Assembly: GCA_963971225.1 (NCBI GenBank)
Contig: CAXARI010000037.1
Coordinates: forward strand, 31,001 to 95,000
Reading direction: 5' to 3'
From: Melieria omissa
Lineage: Eukaryota; Arthropoda; Insecta; Diptera; Ulidiidae
DNA: 64,000 nucleotides
The position numbers and the translations under genes are program-made. This document shows positions 34,792 through 46,946 of the stretch, one piece after another; the stretch's first letter is position 1; each line of letters begins with the position of its first letter. The notes beneath the pieces are model-generated. The model searched no databases. It was given only the letters and a program-made list of their open reading frames with translations, and was not told where the DNA came from.

Positions 34792-36394
34792 GCTCCTTAT
34801 TGGGGAAACGAGCTTTCAAGGAACCCAAACCGAACTTGACAATACCAGAGGAGTCTCGTAGATGACTAAAGGACGGTTGGTCAACAGCGACCACGAGGTC
34901 CTTACCCGTCTCGTTTTTGCTAGTAGTGGAGGAAATTACTCTCCACTCTCCAGTGTTAAGGCCGCTGTTCTGCCGACCTATCAGCTTCAACGTGTCGGCA
35001 TCCTCCATGACTGGAGGGGGGACCCACAGTGTTACGATAGGTCGGAGAGGCAATCGGTCGCGAGGTATAACCTCGAGTTTTGCCCCCTGCCAGAGAGGCT
35101 CAAGACCGCCGATTGTGCGCACCAGGAAGTCAAGTGACTGCCTGTTGCCACAACCGACGATCTTTACGCCCCTCTGCCAGCCAGCGCCGTCGAAGTCGAT
35201 CTCGTCGTCCGCCGCCCCGAGCATCGCTCGCAGAATGCGCGCCTCAACAGAGAGCCAGTTTTCCGGACAAATTTTCCCATCGGGATCGCTCCGGTCCACT
35301 ACGGCAATCTGTAGCTGCTGTGGAGAGGAGGAGCTCGCTGAGGGTTTCAGCCTTTTCCCCTCCCCTGTAGGCTGATCGTCCCCCGATCTACCCCGTTTGA
35401 CCGCCTTTTCCACTGCGGTGGAAGTGGGCTTTGTCGAGGTGGATGGCTTCTGATCAGCCTTCCGTACTGACGAGGCAGCCGTGGCACTGTTTCCAGGCTT
35501 CGCCGCCCCTCCTCTGTCCGGTCGTACAGCTGTAGCGGCCGTGGCCCTAATACCAGGCTTTGCCGCCGTTGCTGTACCACTAGTCGACTGTGCAGCAGTG
35601 GCGCTGTCTCCAGGCGTTGCTGCAGTAGTCGATGTCGTAGCACCAGAAATCGCCGCCTGCTTCTTTTCGTATTTTGCAACGATTTTCTGGTGCTTCTTAA
35701 CTAGGTCTTTCTCCTTGTCAGACAAGGGTACTGAACCTTTGTTCACTTTGCGAAGGAAAGCAAGTGAGCGCCGGTAGCCATTTCTGGCTTTTTTCGCAGC
35801 ACTGCTCGCCTTACTTTCCCCCGCCAAGGACGTTCCAGGAGTGGAACCGGTGGCCGTAGGTTCGTCCGTCTCCTCTAGGTGTGCCGCCTCCATGTCAGAG
35901 TCAGCAGACTCGACGCCGCTATTTTGCGAGAGAATCGTCGATCCCTCTTCTATAGCAACGTCGAGCCGAAGACCCTGAAACTGAGGCACCACCCCGAAAA
36001 TTGAGGGACTGGCCTGAGCGGTGGTGTCCTGCGCTCCTTGACTGCTTAAGGCAGGTTTGGGCGCCTCCTGCTTCCCAGTAGCGTTAGTAGACCGCGCAGC
36101 CTGGGGTCCCGCTGCGCAGCCTAAGCGGTCATTGGATAACGACGCCAGACAGCCCGCTCGCCCACTGTCTACCGCCGGTACTGGGGATCCGACTCCCTGC
36201 ACCGTAAAAGAGTCCTTATGGGAGCCTCCAGAATGGTTTTGATGAAGGGGGTCGCCTTCCCCTGTGGCGTTTCTTTGACATCTATCACGCCACCAAAAGA
36301 TGATAAGAAAACAGCCGCTCCTAACATGGAGATCAGACGCTGACCAGGGAGCCGCCCACTGTGGGTCAGACGCTCCTGGATTTCCGCATCTCAA
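34739..36394 (-). CDS. LOA ORF1, DUF4780-like
   Basis: 551 codons without a stop. The first 100 residues are of low complexity. An acidic stretch (DSDMEAAHLEE) precedes a Lys-rich helical region (LSDKEKDLVKKHQKIV) and a long Ala/Thr/Ser/Pro-rich linker. The C-terminal part, from LQIAVVDRSDPDGKI to about residue 520, has VEARILRAML, FDGAGWQRGVKIVGC and VTLWVPPP, a pattern I assign to DUF4780, an ORF1 RNA-binding-type domain in LOA and related LINEs. No CCHC knuckle is seen. The true start may be an internal Met, since 36394 lies near the element end. Confidence 0.7.
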   Translation of the reverse strand: MRCGNPGASDPQWAAPWSASDLHVRSGCFLIIFWWRDRCQRNATGEGDPLHQNHSGGSHKDSFTVQGVGSPVPAVDSGRAGCLASLSNDRLGCAAGPQAARSTNATGKQEAPKPALSSQGAQDTTAQASPSIFGVVPQFQGLRLDVAIEEGSTILSQNSGVESADSDMEAAHLEETDEPTATGSTPGTSLAGESKASSAAKKARNGYRRSLAFLRKVNKGSVPLSDKEKDLVKKHQKIVAKYEKKQAAISGATTSTTAATPGDSATAAQSTSGTATAAKPGIRATAATAVRPDRGGAAKPGNSATAASSVRKADQKPSTSTKPTSTAVEKAVKRGRSGDDQPTGEGKRLKPSASSSSPQQLQIAVVDRSDPDGKICPENWLSVEARILRAMLGAADDEIDFDGAGWQRGVKIVGCGNRQSLDFLVRTIGGLEPLWQGAKLEVIPRDRLPLRPIVTLWVPPPVMEDADTLKLIGRQNSGLNTGEWRVISSTTSKNETGKDLVVAVDQPSFSHLRDSSGIVKFGLGSLKARFPNKERATQGKAEGSADKPAPL

Positions 36395-36598
36395 ACTTCG
36401 CCAGCTGAGAAGACAAGCTTCAACAGCCGCCCGGGCACCGCCCGGTCACCAGAAGCAACCTTCGTGAAGGCGTTGAGTCCACTTGGCCTGGTACCCACAA
36501 GGATCGCAGCCGAAGATGTGGACCACGTCTACATCCGTGCAGTCAGGTGCTTTGCCTTGTGGATCCAAACCCTGATCCCCATCGATGAAGAGATGGTG

Positions 36599-38515
36599 TG
36601 TATCGATTTGGTTCTCATGGGTCTTCTCCAGGATTTGGCGTAGAGTGAATATCTGGTCGATGGTGGACTTACCAGGTCTAAAGCCGCACTGATAAGGTCC
36701 AATCAGCGCCTTGGCGAGTGGCTTTAGTCTTTCACATAATACGCTCGTCAGGACCTTGTATGCAAGGGGAAGTAGGCTGATACCCCTGTAGTTGGCGCAT
36801 ATTGTTGGGTCGCCTCTCTTCAGCACAGGACAAAGGGCACTGAGGTTCCAATCGTTGGGCATTCGTTCCTCCAGCCATATTTTGCAAATGAGCTGATGCA
36901 TGCACCCAATCAGCTCACCGCCGCCGGCCTTGAACAATTCAGCTGGTAGCCCATCCGGCCCTGCAGCTTTGTTGTTCTTGAGTCGCTGGATAGCGACCCG
37001 GACCTCGTCATGGCTGGGCGGTGGCACATCCACACCGTCGTCGTCGATTGGTGCCATCTGGACATCTTCACCACTGGCGGTATTGTTCCCTTCGTCGCCT
37101 GCGAGCAGCTTGGTGAAGTGCTCCTTCCACAACCTCAGCACACCCTGCGCATCCGTAACCAGATCCCCGTTTTCGTCTCTGCAAAAAGATGCCCCGGGCT
37201 TAAATCCTTCCGTGAGACGCTTAACTTTTTGGAAGAATTTTCGGGCGTCATTCCTGCTCCTGCACTCCTCGATTTCCTCACGCTCGCGCCTTTTTTGCTC
37301 CCGTTTCTTGCGCCTAAAAAGGCACCTCTCTTTCTTCCTCTCCTCCCGGTATTTTTCTGTCATGGCTCGCGTGGCGGCCGACTGCAGGGTCTTCTTGTAT
37401 GCAGCATTCTTCAATGCAGTGGCTGCGCGACACTCTTCATCGTACCATTGGTTTTTTGGTGGTGGGCGTCGAAAACCAAGGACATTTTCTGCGGCGGCGC
37501 GCATAGAGTGGGATAAGTGAGCCCATAATCCGCCGATGTCATCAGGTGGAGAGGGGGAGCGACCGAGCTGGTTGGAGAGTTGAGCGGAGTAGGCTTCGGC
37601 TACCCCTTATGATCGCAGCTTACTGATGTCCAGCTTTCTTCGCAAACTAGGTTGTGCGGTCTTCGCTGCGCAAAGACGCATGCGTACCTTGGCTGCAACA
37701 AGGTAGTGGTCCGAGTCGATGTCGAGAATGCTAGAAGCATGCCTTCCATCAATCACAATGTGATCAATCTGGTTGCGGGTGGATTGATCGGGGGATAACC
37801 AGGTGGCCTTGTGGATATCGAGGTGCTGGAATCTGGTGCTACTAACTACCATGTTTCGTGCCGCGGCGAAATCGATCAGCCTCAGACCGTTGTTCGAAGT
37901 GGTCCCATGGAGGCTGAACTGCCCGACTGTGGGGCCAAAGATGCCTTCTCGCCCGACCTTTGCGTTGAAGTCCCCGAGGACAATTTTGACGTCGTGGGCC
38001 GGGCACCTGTCGTAGACATCCTCGAGCTTCGCATAGAAGGCATCCTTGGTCGCATCGTCCTTCTCTTCCGTCGGGGCGTGCGCGCAAATTAGGCTGATGC
38101 TAAAGTATTTAGCTTTGATGCGGATCGAAGCCAGCCGTTCGTTCACCGGAGTGAACCGAGAGACGTGGTGGCGAAGTCTCTTGCTGACCACAAATCCGCA
38201 GCCAAATTCGCGCTTCTCCGCATGGCAGCTGTAGTAGATATCGCAGTCTGCTCGCTTGGAGCAACCTTGTCCTGTCCATCGCATTTCCTGGATGGCGGTG
38301 ATGTCAGCCTTACATTTCGTGAGGGCTTCCGCCAGTTGGATAGAGGCACCTTCCCTATAGAGGGTCCGGACATTCCAGGTGCATATCCTCAAATCATGGT
38401 CCTTGTATCGTTTGCTGTGGTCGTCAACATTGTGGGTTCCTTCCGAGGCTTGCTTTTTGGCTTTCATTGGTAGATGATTTTCCGTGGCGGGCACCAAACC
38501 CTGCGCACAACCCAA
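36599..38515 (-). pseudogene. RTE ORF2, endonuclease and RT N-terminal half
   Basis: The endonuclease (38515-37610) shows LRICTWNVRTLYREG (Asn), ITAIQEMRWTG (Glu), ICAHAPTEEKD, LGDFNAKVG and DIDSDHYLV. A single TAA at 37607-37609 (probably from CAA) interrupts an otherwise open frame that continues into RT: WYDEECRAA, NNKAAGPDGLPAELFK, NYRGISLLPLAYKVLT, QCGFRPGKSTIDQI and HHLFID, where the LOA insertion begins. The start MKAKKQ at 38467 is an alternative to 38515. Apart from the stop and two insertions the gene is well kept. Confidence 0.85.
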
Positions 38516-38732
38516 ATTTTAAGTCCTGGGGATTGGACTCGCTGCACACATTAGTTCACTATTCAGCGGATGCCAAATAGCTATCCAGAAGGGCCGCGCG
38601 GAGGCTGTGCATCAGCTTGGATTGGACAGGGACAAGGATCGTTCTGGCGTTCGCCAGGTTGAACGCAATCAGAGACTTTACCTTGTATGTCCGCTCCCTT
38701 CCTTCCAAGTAGAAACTACGCCATTACTAAAA

Positions 38733-39366
38733 ATGGAACGATACACGCTTCCACAACGCATTGAAATTATTAAAATTCACTACAAAAATGGTGAAAATCT
38801 TGCAGTCACAGTTCGCAAAACTAAAGCATTTTTGGGTCGTCGTGAAGCACCTTGTCGGACCGCAATACAGAAATTGGTGGAAAAATTCGAGCTGTTGGGA
38901 CAAGTTAGTGATGTGAAAAATAAAACCCGTGCACGTCGCTCAAGAACAACTGAGAATATTGCTGCGGTAGCCCAAAGTGTTGAAGAAAACCCAGGTTTGT
39001 CGATTCCTCGTCGTTCTTTGGAATGATGATTTTTTATGATCGGAGTTGGATGATATTGATCTGGACAACGTTTACTTTCAACAAGACGGCGCTACGTGCC
39101 ACACAAGCAACGAAACCATTGCTCTTTTACGGGAAAAGTTTCCGGACCGTGTTATCTCTGGAAGAGGTGATCACAATTGGCCACCGAGATCTTGTGATTT
39201 AACACCTTGCGACTTCTTTCTTTAGGGCCACGTGAAAGGTAAGGTGTACGCCAACAGCCCAGCGTCGATTCAAGACCTCAAAGATAGAATTCGTGAGGCT
39301 ATCGAGGACGTAGGGCAGCCGCGATTTGGTTATGGAAAATTTCATGAAAAGAATATGGTCCTGTAA
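38733..39366 (+). pseudogene. mariner/Tc1-type transposase, internally deleted
   Basis: ATG at 38733 opens MERYTLPQRIEIIKIHYKNG, the N-terminal helix-turn-helix, which stays open to a TGA at 39024-39026. The part with the first catalytic Asp is deleted. The frame resumes with DNVYFQQDGATCHTSN (second Asp) and RSCDLTPCDFFL, then a TAG where Trp is expected, then HVKGKVYAN (third Asp region). It ends near 39366. The element cannot be autonomous. Confidence 0.8.
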
Positions 39367-39678
39367 GCGTGGTCGTGGTGGCCATTTGGCTGATGTTGTT
39401 TTTCATTAGTAACGGCATACCTTCCTCTTTATTATGAAATAAACATCCGATCATTTATCTCAAAAAATTGAATTTTTCTTTGAATACCAAAATAACACCT
39501 CTTGTTGGAAAACCCTGTAGATAAGTCTCGAATCTGTGTTTCGTGTACGCAACGTTGGCGCGTTGTTCGACAAATGAATTTAAATTAAAATGAAATTATA
39601 TAAAATAAGTTTTTTAAGAATAACTGATAGCATATATATCGATTTTGTTTGAATAATAATTTTTTTCGTGAAAATGGG

Positions 39679-40674
39679 TTAAGCACCGCCGATATGGGCA
39701 GGCGCAAAGCACACACACATGCGTGAGGCAAGGCAGGCTTACAGGATAAGCGCTCTAAGGGTGGCATGCGCATACCGAACGGTATCTGAGGAGGCGGTAT
39801 GCGTGATTGCGGGGAAATTACCTTTTGAAATTCGTGCACGGGAGCTGCAACAGCTGTATACAACTCAGGGCATAAAACCGACATTAAAGCAGAAGTTAGA
39901 GCAGCGGAACAAATCGCTTAACGAATGGCAACTAAGATGGGAGCAAGTAAGCAGAGGTCGGTGGACGTACGAGTTGATTCCCTGAATAAAGACGTGGATG
40001 CAGAGAAAGCATGGAGACGTAGACTACCCCCTAACGCAGCTGCTGAGTGGACATGGGTGCTTTTTGTACTACCTAAATAAATTTAATTTAGCGAACACTG
40101 CCTTCTGTCCAAACTGTCAGGGAGAGGAAGAGAGCGCGAAACATATCCTTTTAGACTGTGGACGCTTTGACCATGAGCGGAAGGAGCTTGCTCAAATATT
40201 CGGGAGTTCTCCGACGGTGGAGAATTTTGTTATGGAGATGTGTGACACGACAGAAAAATGGAATGCTGCGTGCACATTTGCTGCTCGAGTCATGTTAACC
40301 TTCACACTGTCACTATTAACATATGTTAATATTTCAATTTTGATTTTGCTATAACTTTTTAGTTTTAAGTCCGATTTTCATGCGGCTTCGGCTCAGTGGC
40401 CAATTGATAAAGCTCTTTCTAAATATGTAATCAGAAAACAAAACATTTTATTTTTTCCATCTTTTTTTACAAATGAAAATGTTTACCCCTATTTTGGTTA
40501 CATATTAACATATTTTTATATTTTTCTTCTCATCCGTTTTATAAAGACAGCTTTCATTTTTTGAGCTCAGTTGGTATACAAAAACATAAAACGGACTGTG
40601 CTAAAGAAGTTTGAGGTTCACTAAACTTGTAACAAACGTTTGCACTTGAAAACTGAACTAAGCAAAATTTGATC
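39679..40674 (+). mobile_element. R1-clade LINE copy A, 3' part
   Basis: Resumes after TTAA with the ORF2 C-terminus. MREARQAYRISALRVACAYR continues to a TGA at 39983-39985, after WTYELIP. The frame then reads IKTWMQRKHGDVDYPL and the zinc-like CPNCQGEEESAKHILLDC to about 40354. The 3' UTR (40355-40674) ends AAAATTTGATC before GATA. It is nearly identical to 51283-52283 in copy B, including the TGA. Confidence 0.85.
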
Positions 40675-41465
<791 letters not shown>

Positions 41466-42685
41466 GCAGAGCATAAGCGTAAGGAGAAACAGAAAGAAGG
41501 CACAAGCAAGGAGAAGCCAGATGAACCAACGATGGTGAAAGAACCAACAACAGCAGCTCGGTACAGCACGGCGATGGCAATACCGCTGGTGGCACTAGGG
41601 CGGGAGATAGATGACCTCATGCGCTACTGTAATTCGCAGAGATATATGCATAAGGACGTCTTACGGCGAATCAGCGTCATTAAGCGTCTCCATACAGAGG
41701 CAATGATGCAGCTGGGTAAGGAGAATCAGCCGAGGCCTAGAATAAACCCGGAAGTGGAGAAAAGCAGCTTGTCCAAGGTTGCGATACTAAGTACCGCACA
41801 GTCTGCTAAGCGGGTTAGATCGATGACTAGCCCAAAACGCAAGTCTCCGGTTGCAAACAAGCAGAGAGCTTTAAATGCAGATCTGACTCCTAAAGGTCCT
41901 ATGCGACAAACACAAACGACGGATGGACGAAGGTACAGCCAAAGCATAGGCAGCAGCAGAAGCAGCAATCAATCAAGCCAAGGGCAGACGCCATTATCAT
42001 CGCGACAAAAGGGGAAAAGCTGTCTTATGCGAACATACTCCGCACTGTTAAAAATTATTCCACCACTAAAACGCTGTTTGAAGAAGTGCGCACTATACGG
42101 CGGACACAAAAAGGAGAGCTGCTATTAGAACTCAATCGGGCGAAGAACACGAGTACGATCTTGCTCCAGACGGCCATCGAGGAAGTACTTAAGGAAGAAG
42201 CGACAGTGCAAGTTAAGTCACACATGGTTACGGTGCAATGCAGGGGTCTGGTATCCGATATTAGTACCAAAGAGGAGTTGCTGGATGCTCTAGAGAAGCA
42301 GGCGAGAATCAGGAGACCAGAAGAATCCGCAATAAGGCGTTTAAGGAACACGTACGGTGGAACGCAGACAGCTTACATAACGCTACCAGCGGTAGATGCT
42401 AAGAAAGTAGTGGACTTAAAGCACCTGCGTGTGGGATGGGTCCGTTGCCGGGTGTCGGAGGCCTTATCGCCAACGAAATGCTACAGATGCTGGGGCTATG
42501 GCCACATGGCTGCAGCGTGTAAAGAACCAGATCGAACGGGGTTGTGTAGAAGGTGTGGAGATAAGGGGCACGTCGCATCATCATGCAAAAACGCAGAAAG
42601 GTGTGTTCTTTGCCAAGGGCCACATGATGCAGGGAGTACAAAGTGTCCTCGGTATCAGGAGGCAAGAAGTAAGAAGCGTTCATGA
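41466..42685 (+). pseudogene. R1-type ORF1, copy C, 5' truncated
   Basis: Frame open from the GATA boundary (AEHKRKEKQKEG, then MVKEPTTAARYS). LVALGREIDDLMRYCNSQ and HKDVLRRISVIKRLHTEAM are conserved with family 1. A frameshift near 41990 moves to the frame giving TKGEKLSYANILR and the C-terminal region. Three knuckles follow: CYRCWGYGHMAAAC, CRRCGDKGHVASSC and CVLCQGPHDAGSTKC. It ends TGA at 42683-42685, overlapping the ORF2 ATG at 42682. Confidence 0.85.
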
Positions 42686-45563
42686 GAATTATTCAACTCA
42701 ACCTTAATCACTGTGCGGCAGCACAAGACCTATTGTGGCATAGCCAGAGCGAGCTGCGGGCAGACATCGCGCTGTTGGCAGAGCCGTACGCTGACATAGA
42801 CTCCCACAACTGGTCTACTGATAGGTTGCATAAGGCTGCTATCTGGACCCTGGGCGACAAAACTGCACAACGTAGGTCAACAATGACAAATGTAGGCTTT
42901 ACTTGGATCCAAATCAAGGGGATGTACATAGCTAGCTGCTACGCACCGCCGAGCATGCCCATAGACGAGTTCACAAGGATGACGTCAATATTGACGACGG
43001 AGCTAAAAGACTTACGCCCGATCATAGTGGCAGGTGACTTTAATGCCTGGTCGCAAACTTGGGGAAGTAAGCACACAAACCCGCGAGGAAGGGTAGTCGA
43101 GGAGGCTTTCGCTTCGATTGACCTAGTGCTTCTTAACGAACCAGGTCACTACACATTTGAGTCAGGGAGAGGACGATCGATCATAGACATAACTTATGCA
43201 GATAGATCGATAGCAAAGCATGCTAAGTGGGAAGTGTCCAAGGTTTACACACATAGTGATCACCACGCCATCATTATTGATGTGGCTATAAGGCAAAAAT
43301 GGAATACGCATGTACATAAGGTGCAGAAGATCTCATGGAAGAGGAGCGCTTTCGATGCAGAATCCTTTGAGGTGGTTTGGAGCGAGGCTTTGTTTGACGA
43401 CGGTACGGCAGAATCCAAAGCTACACAGATAGCGAAAAGGCTGGCAGAGGCGTGCGATGCAGCGATGCCGAGGCGAAGTGGCAAGGTCAACAGACAAGCG
43501 GCGTACTGGTGGACCGAAGAAATAGCCGATCTACGAAAAAACTGCATAAAAGCGCGCAGAAAGGCTCAGAGAGCGCGACGAAGACAAGTTTTCGCCGAGA
43601 AACAAGCGAAGTTTCATGCTTGCAAGCTAGCGCTGAAAAAGGCAATAAAAGCCAGTAAAAATCGATGCTTCAGGGAATTATGCGACAGTGCTGATGTCGA
43701 TGCCCAATTTTACTGAAGAAGGTCGTTACTTCGCTCTTTCCACAACAGGAAAGAATGGGCAATGTCAGCGTAAGTAACAGTGTAGATGTACCGGAGACAA
43801 ACGATGTAACGGCGGAGGAAGTACTAAGCATCATTGGAAGGATCAGCGATAGAAAGGCCCCAGGACCGGATAGGGTGCCAAACGCAGCGCTCAAGGCCGC
43901 GATTCGCTCGAGATCTGATGTATTCGCGGATCTCTATAGCTCGTGAATCAGAGAGGGAATCTTTCCCTCTCTGATGCTATTGCTGAAACCCGGCAAGGCG
44001 CCGGATGAACCGTCAGCATACAGACCACTATGTCTCTTGGATACCACAGGCAAGATTCTGGAAAAAATCTTATGTGATCGTCTGCAGGAGTACCTAGAAG
44101 GAGCAGAAGGACTCTCCGACCAACAATTTGGGTTTAGGCGAGCGAGATCAACGGTGGATGCCATAAGCATGATGATGGGCATAGCTAAGAAAGCGACATG
44201 TGGAACAGGTGGCGCTTCTGGAACCATGAGGTATTGCGCCGTCGTTACTTTGGACATTAGGAATGCCTTCAATTCTGCCAGTTGGGCGAGGACCCTGATG
44301 GCATTAGAAACCTTTGGCGTCCCGTTGTACCTGAGGCGCATGATCCGCAGCTACTTCTGTGAGAGAGTGTTGGAGTATGACACAGAGAGCGGCCCAAAAA
44401 AGTACGAAGTTACTGGTGGTGTCCCACAAGGCTCCGTGTTGGGCCCAACTCTCTGGAATGCCATGTATGACGGGGTCCTGAAACTAGATCTACCAGCAGA
44501 TGCCACGTTAATCGGATACGCTGATGACATAGCACTCGTGGTCACAGGAAAGCAAATCAGGGACGTGGAGCTGACATGCAACGACGCGGTGGCTAGAATA
44601 CAGCGCTGGCTGAACATCGCAGAATTAGAACTGGCAGCACAAAAGACGGAGGCAGTGCTGCTGAGCGCGCGAAGACGAAAGGAACACAGACGGTCAATGT
44701 CGGTGGACACGACATCCAATCAAAGCCGTCCATCAAATATCTACCACCTAACGGCAGTTAGTACTAAGGCCGGAGCTGTACACAATGCGCTCACTCGTAT
44801 ACTCCCTAATATTGGAGGCCCACAGGGAGCCAGAAGGAAATTGCTCTCCACAGTCGTGGACTCAATTATTCTGTATGCTGCACCCATATGGGCAGGAATA
44901 CGAAGCAGCCAGCTACGGGGAGCGAGACAGGCATACAGACTTGGCGCGCTACGAGTGGCTTGTGCATACCGAACTGTGTCCGAAGAGGCAACCTGTGTCT
45001 TAGCGGGTAAGATGCCCTTGGACATCCGTGCTTGTGAGATGCAGCGACTGTACACAAGGCAAGGTGTAAAACCGACGCAACAGGAGAGATTAGAGCAGCG
45101 AAGGCATTCACTTAACGAGTGGCAACAAAGATGGGAGCAAACCAATAAGGGGCGCTGGACATACAAGTTAATCCCCCAAGTAGAGGTATGGATGCAACGT
45201 CAGCATGAAGACTTGGACTTCCATCTGACGCAACTACTGAGCGGACATGGGTGCTTTCTGTAATACCTACATCGATTCGGTTTGGCGGATACTCCACTTT
45301 GCCCCATCTGCCATGGAGAGCAAGAGGATGCTGAACACGTTCTCTTCCACTGCATTCGCTTTGAAAATGCGCGAGCGGAACTTGCAAGATCATTTAGCAG
45401 TCCGCCGACAACGTCGACGCTGGTGACCGAAATGTGCGAATCGAAACATAAATGGGACGCAGCGTGGAAATTTGCGACATGCGTTATGTTGAGGCTCCGA
45501 GACATAGAGCGAGAGAGGAAGAAAGAAGAACGGTGGGCCCGCCACGAGCAGACAACTGACTGA
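42682..45563 (+). pseudogene. R1-type ORF2, copy C
   Basis: The endonuclease (42682-43700) is intact: LNLNHCAAAQ, LAEPY, SCYAPPS, AGDFNAWS and THSDHHAIII. A 67-bp deletion at about 43700 shifts the frame. RT motifs follow: APGPDRVPNAA (Gly to Arg), a TGA at 43945-43947, FGFRRARSTVDAI, LDIRNAFNSAS, GGVPQGSVLGP and GYADDIALVV. A missing base near 44691 and the 35-bp deletion at 44742 follow. After a TAA at 45261-45263 the zinc motif CPICHGEQEDAEHVLFHC remains. Domain order is normal for R1; protein not made. Confidence 0.85.
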
Positions 45564-45750
45564 CAAACTGACAGACTGACAGACGCTTGAGCAGTAATGC
45601 TCATAACGACCTCCCTGACGTAATTACCTACCGGTATCCCAGGGGGGATTAACCGTCGGACAGTGAGGGGGTTTTAGTGGGTCAAAGCCTCACACTGACT
45701 GGGTGGCTTTCGATGCTTTCTCCCTCAATTCAAAAAAAAAAAAAAAGAGA

Positions 45751-46176
<426 letters not shown>

Positions 46177-46946
46177 GGGGGCAAAGGTACGTGCAGTTAT
46201 GTGCGGCTAGCATGAACTGTACGGCCCAAATGTTCCGCCTCTCACCTCCACGTGGTGCCCCCTGGTAACCCGAGCAACCCACCGTGAGATGCAGTAACTA
46301 ACCTGCATTGATCGTGGAGTCGGGGCTCACGAGAGCGGGAGACCTCAGCAGAGCTCTCTGATGAGAATTTGGCAGACCAATATGGCACGGAGTATCTGAT
46401 ATCATCGTTTGCTGACATGGGACGCGACTAGATCAGGACCAGTCGATCGTTGGCCAAACGAAGCGCGCGATGGCAATAAGTTCCCAACGTTGCACAGGTG
46501 AACGATAGCCGTGAACACACACAGGACTTCGTAACCACGACACGGACGCAAGGGTCTGAGACCAGTAGGACGTTGGCGATTATGGCACTGGAAATAAGTT
46601 GGAATAGTTGACATGGGCTGGTGGCTGTAGTGACTGGCCTCTTAGTAAGTGTGGAGTGAAATCCCACTGAAATGGCGGTCCAGATATTGCTACAGTTGCC
46701 CCCATCCCGATAAAACCTTGGCAGGCCTCGAGGTACGTTCCCAGCCCGTCGCCATTAGGTTGGCGGTGCAGGTTAGGTTGAGCTTGCTCCCTATTCATGC
46801 TGACCCGGCTCTGAACGCAGGTACCCATAAGGACATGCGTCAACCCTAGCGCTGGCCTCCCTGCTTAGGCATAGACAACCACGGGGTCATTAAGGCGACT
46901 GCACTTTCGAAATGGGATAGCGGCCTCGAGGGGGGACCCAACCGCA

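Larger units (their letters stand above)
31071..36581 (-). mobile_element. LOA-clade LINE inserted in the RTE LINE
   Basis: Flanked by the 17-bp duplication ATCGATGAAGAGATGGT (31054-31070 and 36582-36598). ORF1 has a DUF4780-type domain; ORF2 has endonuclease, RT and RNase H. The order and ORF1 type fit the LOA clade. The 3' end, read on the minus strand, finishes in CCTAACCTAA next to the duplication. At about 5.5 kb it looks nearly full length. Confidence 0.9.
29950..38706 (-). mobile_element. RTE-clade LINE, nested in the mariner and split by a LOA LINE
   Basis: Flanked by the 13-bp duplication AAGTAGAAACTAC (29937-29949 and 38707-38719). The 3' tail on the minus strand is AAG-rich (complement of TCTTCTTCTT at 29950). 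It codes one ORF with endonuclease and RT, interrupted at 31054-36598 by a LOA-type element. The endonuclease style matches the RTE clade, whose domain is often database-labelled craniofacial development protein 2-like. Confidence 0.9.
29849..39517 (+). mobile_element. mariner/Tc1-type element split by an RTE LINE
   Basis: Inverted ends (C/T)AGGG(T/G)TTTCCAACAAG at 29849 and, inverted, ending 39517. TA flanks at 29847-29848 and 39518-39519. Own sequence is 29849-29949 and 38720-39517. The RTE insertion is marked by duplicated AAGTAGAAACTAC. Confidence 0.85.
27786..39678. mobile_element. TTAA-flanked element (piggyBac-like MITE) holding further insertions
   Basis: TTAA flanks at 27782-27785 and 39679-39682, with inverted termini CCCATTT at 27786 and complementary AAATGGG ending 39678. 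Copy B has an uninterrupted site (GTCTTTTACGCAGCGCCG), so the insertion point is certain. After removing nested elements only about 500 bases are its own (27786-27968, 29693-29848, 39518-39678), with no transposase. The short inverted repeat makes the piggyBac assignment tentative. Confidence 0.65.
41466..45746 (+). mobile_element. R1-clade LINE copy C (family 2)
   Basis: Begins inside ORF1, with the coding frame open from the GATA junction, so it is 5' truncated. It has the most complete family 2 sequence: ORF1, ORF2, C-terminal zinc region and a 3' UTR ending in a poly(A) run (45732-45746) next to GAGAGATA. Damage includes a 67-bp deletion at about 43700, the 35-bp deletion at 44742 and several stops. 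Confidence 0.9.

Noticed and set aside
40380..40420. A-box-like TCGGCTCAGTGGCC after copy A, repeated near 51990
   Set aside because: No B box follows, and the sequence is part of the family 1 3' UTR.
42399..42683. Antisense frames opposite ORF1/ORF2 repeated in every R1-type copy
   Set aside because: They mirror the sense codon pattern and recur only because the LINE does.
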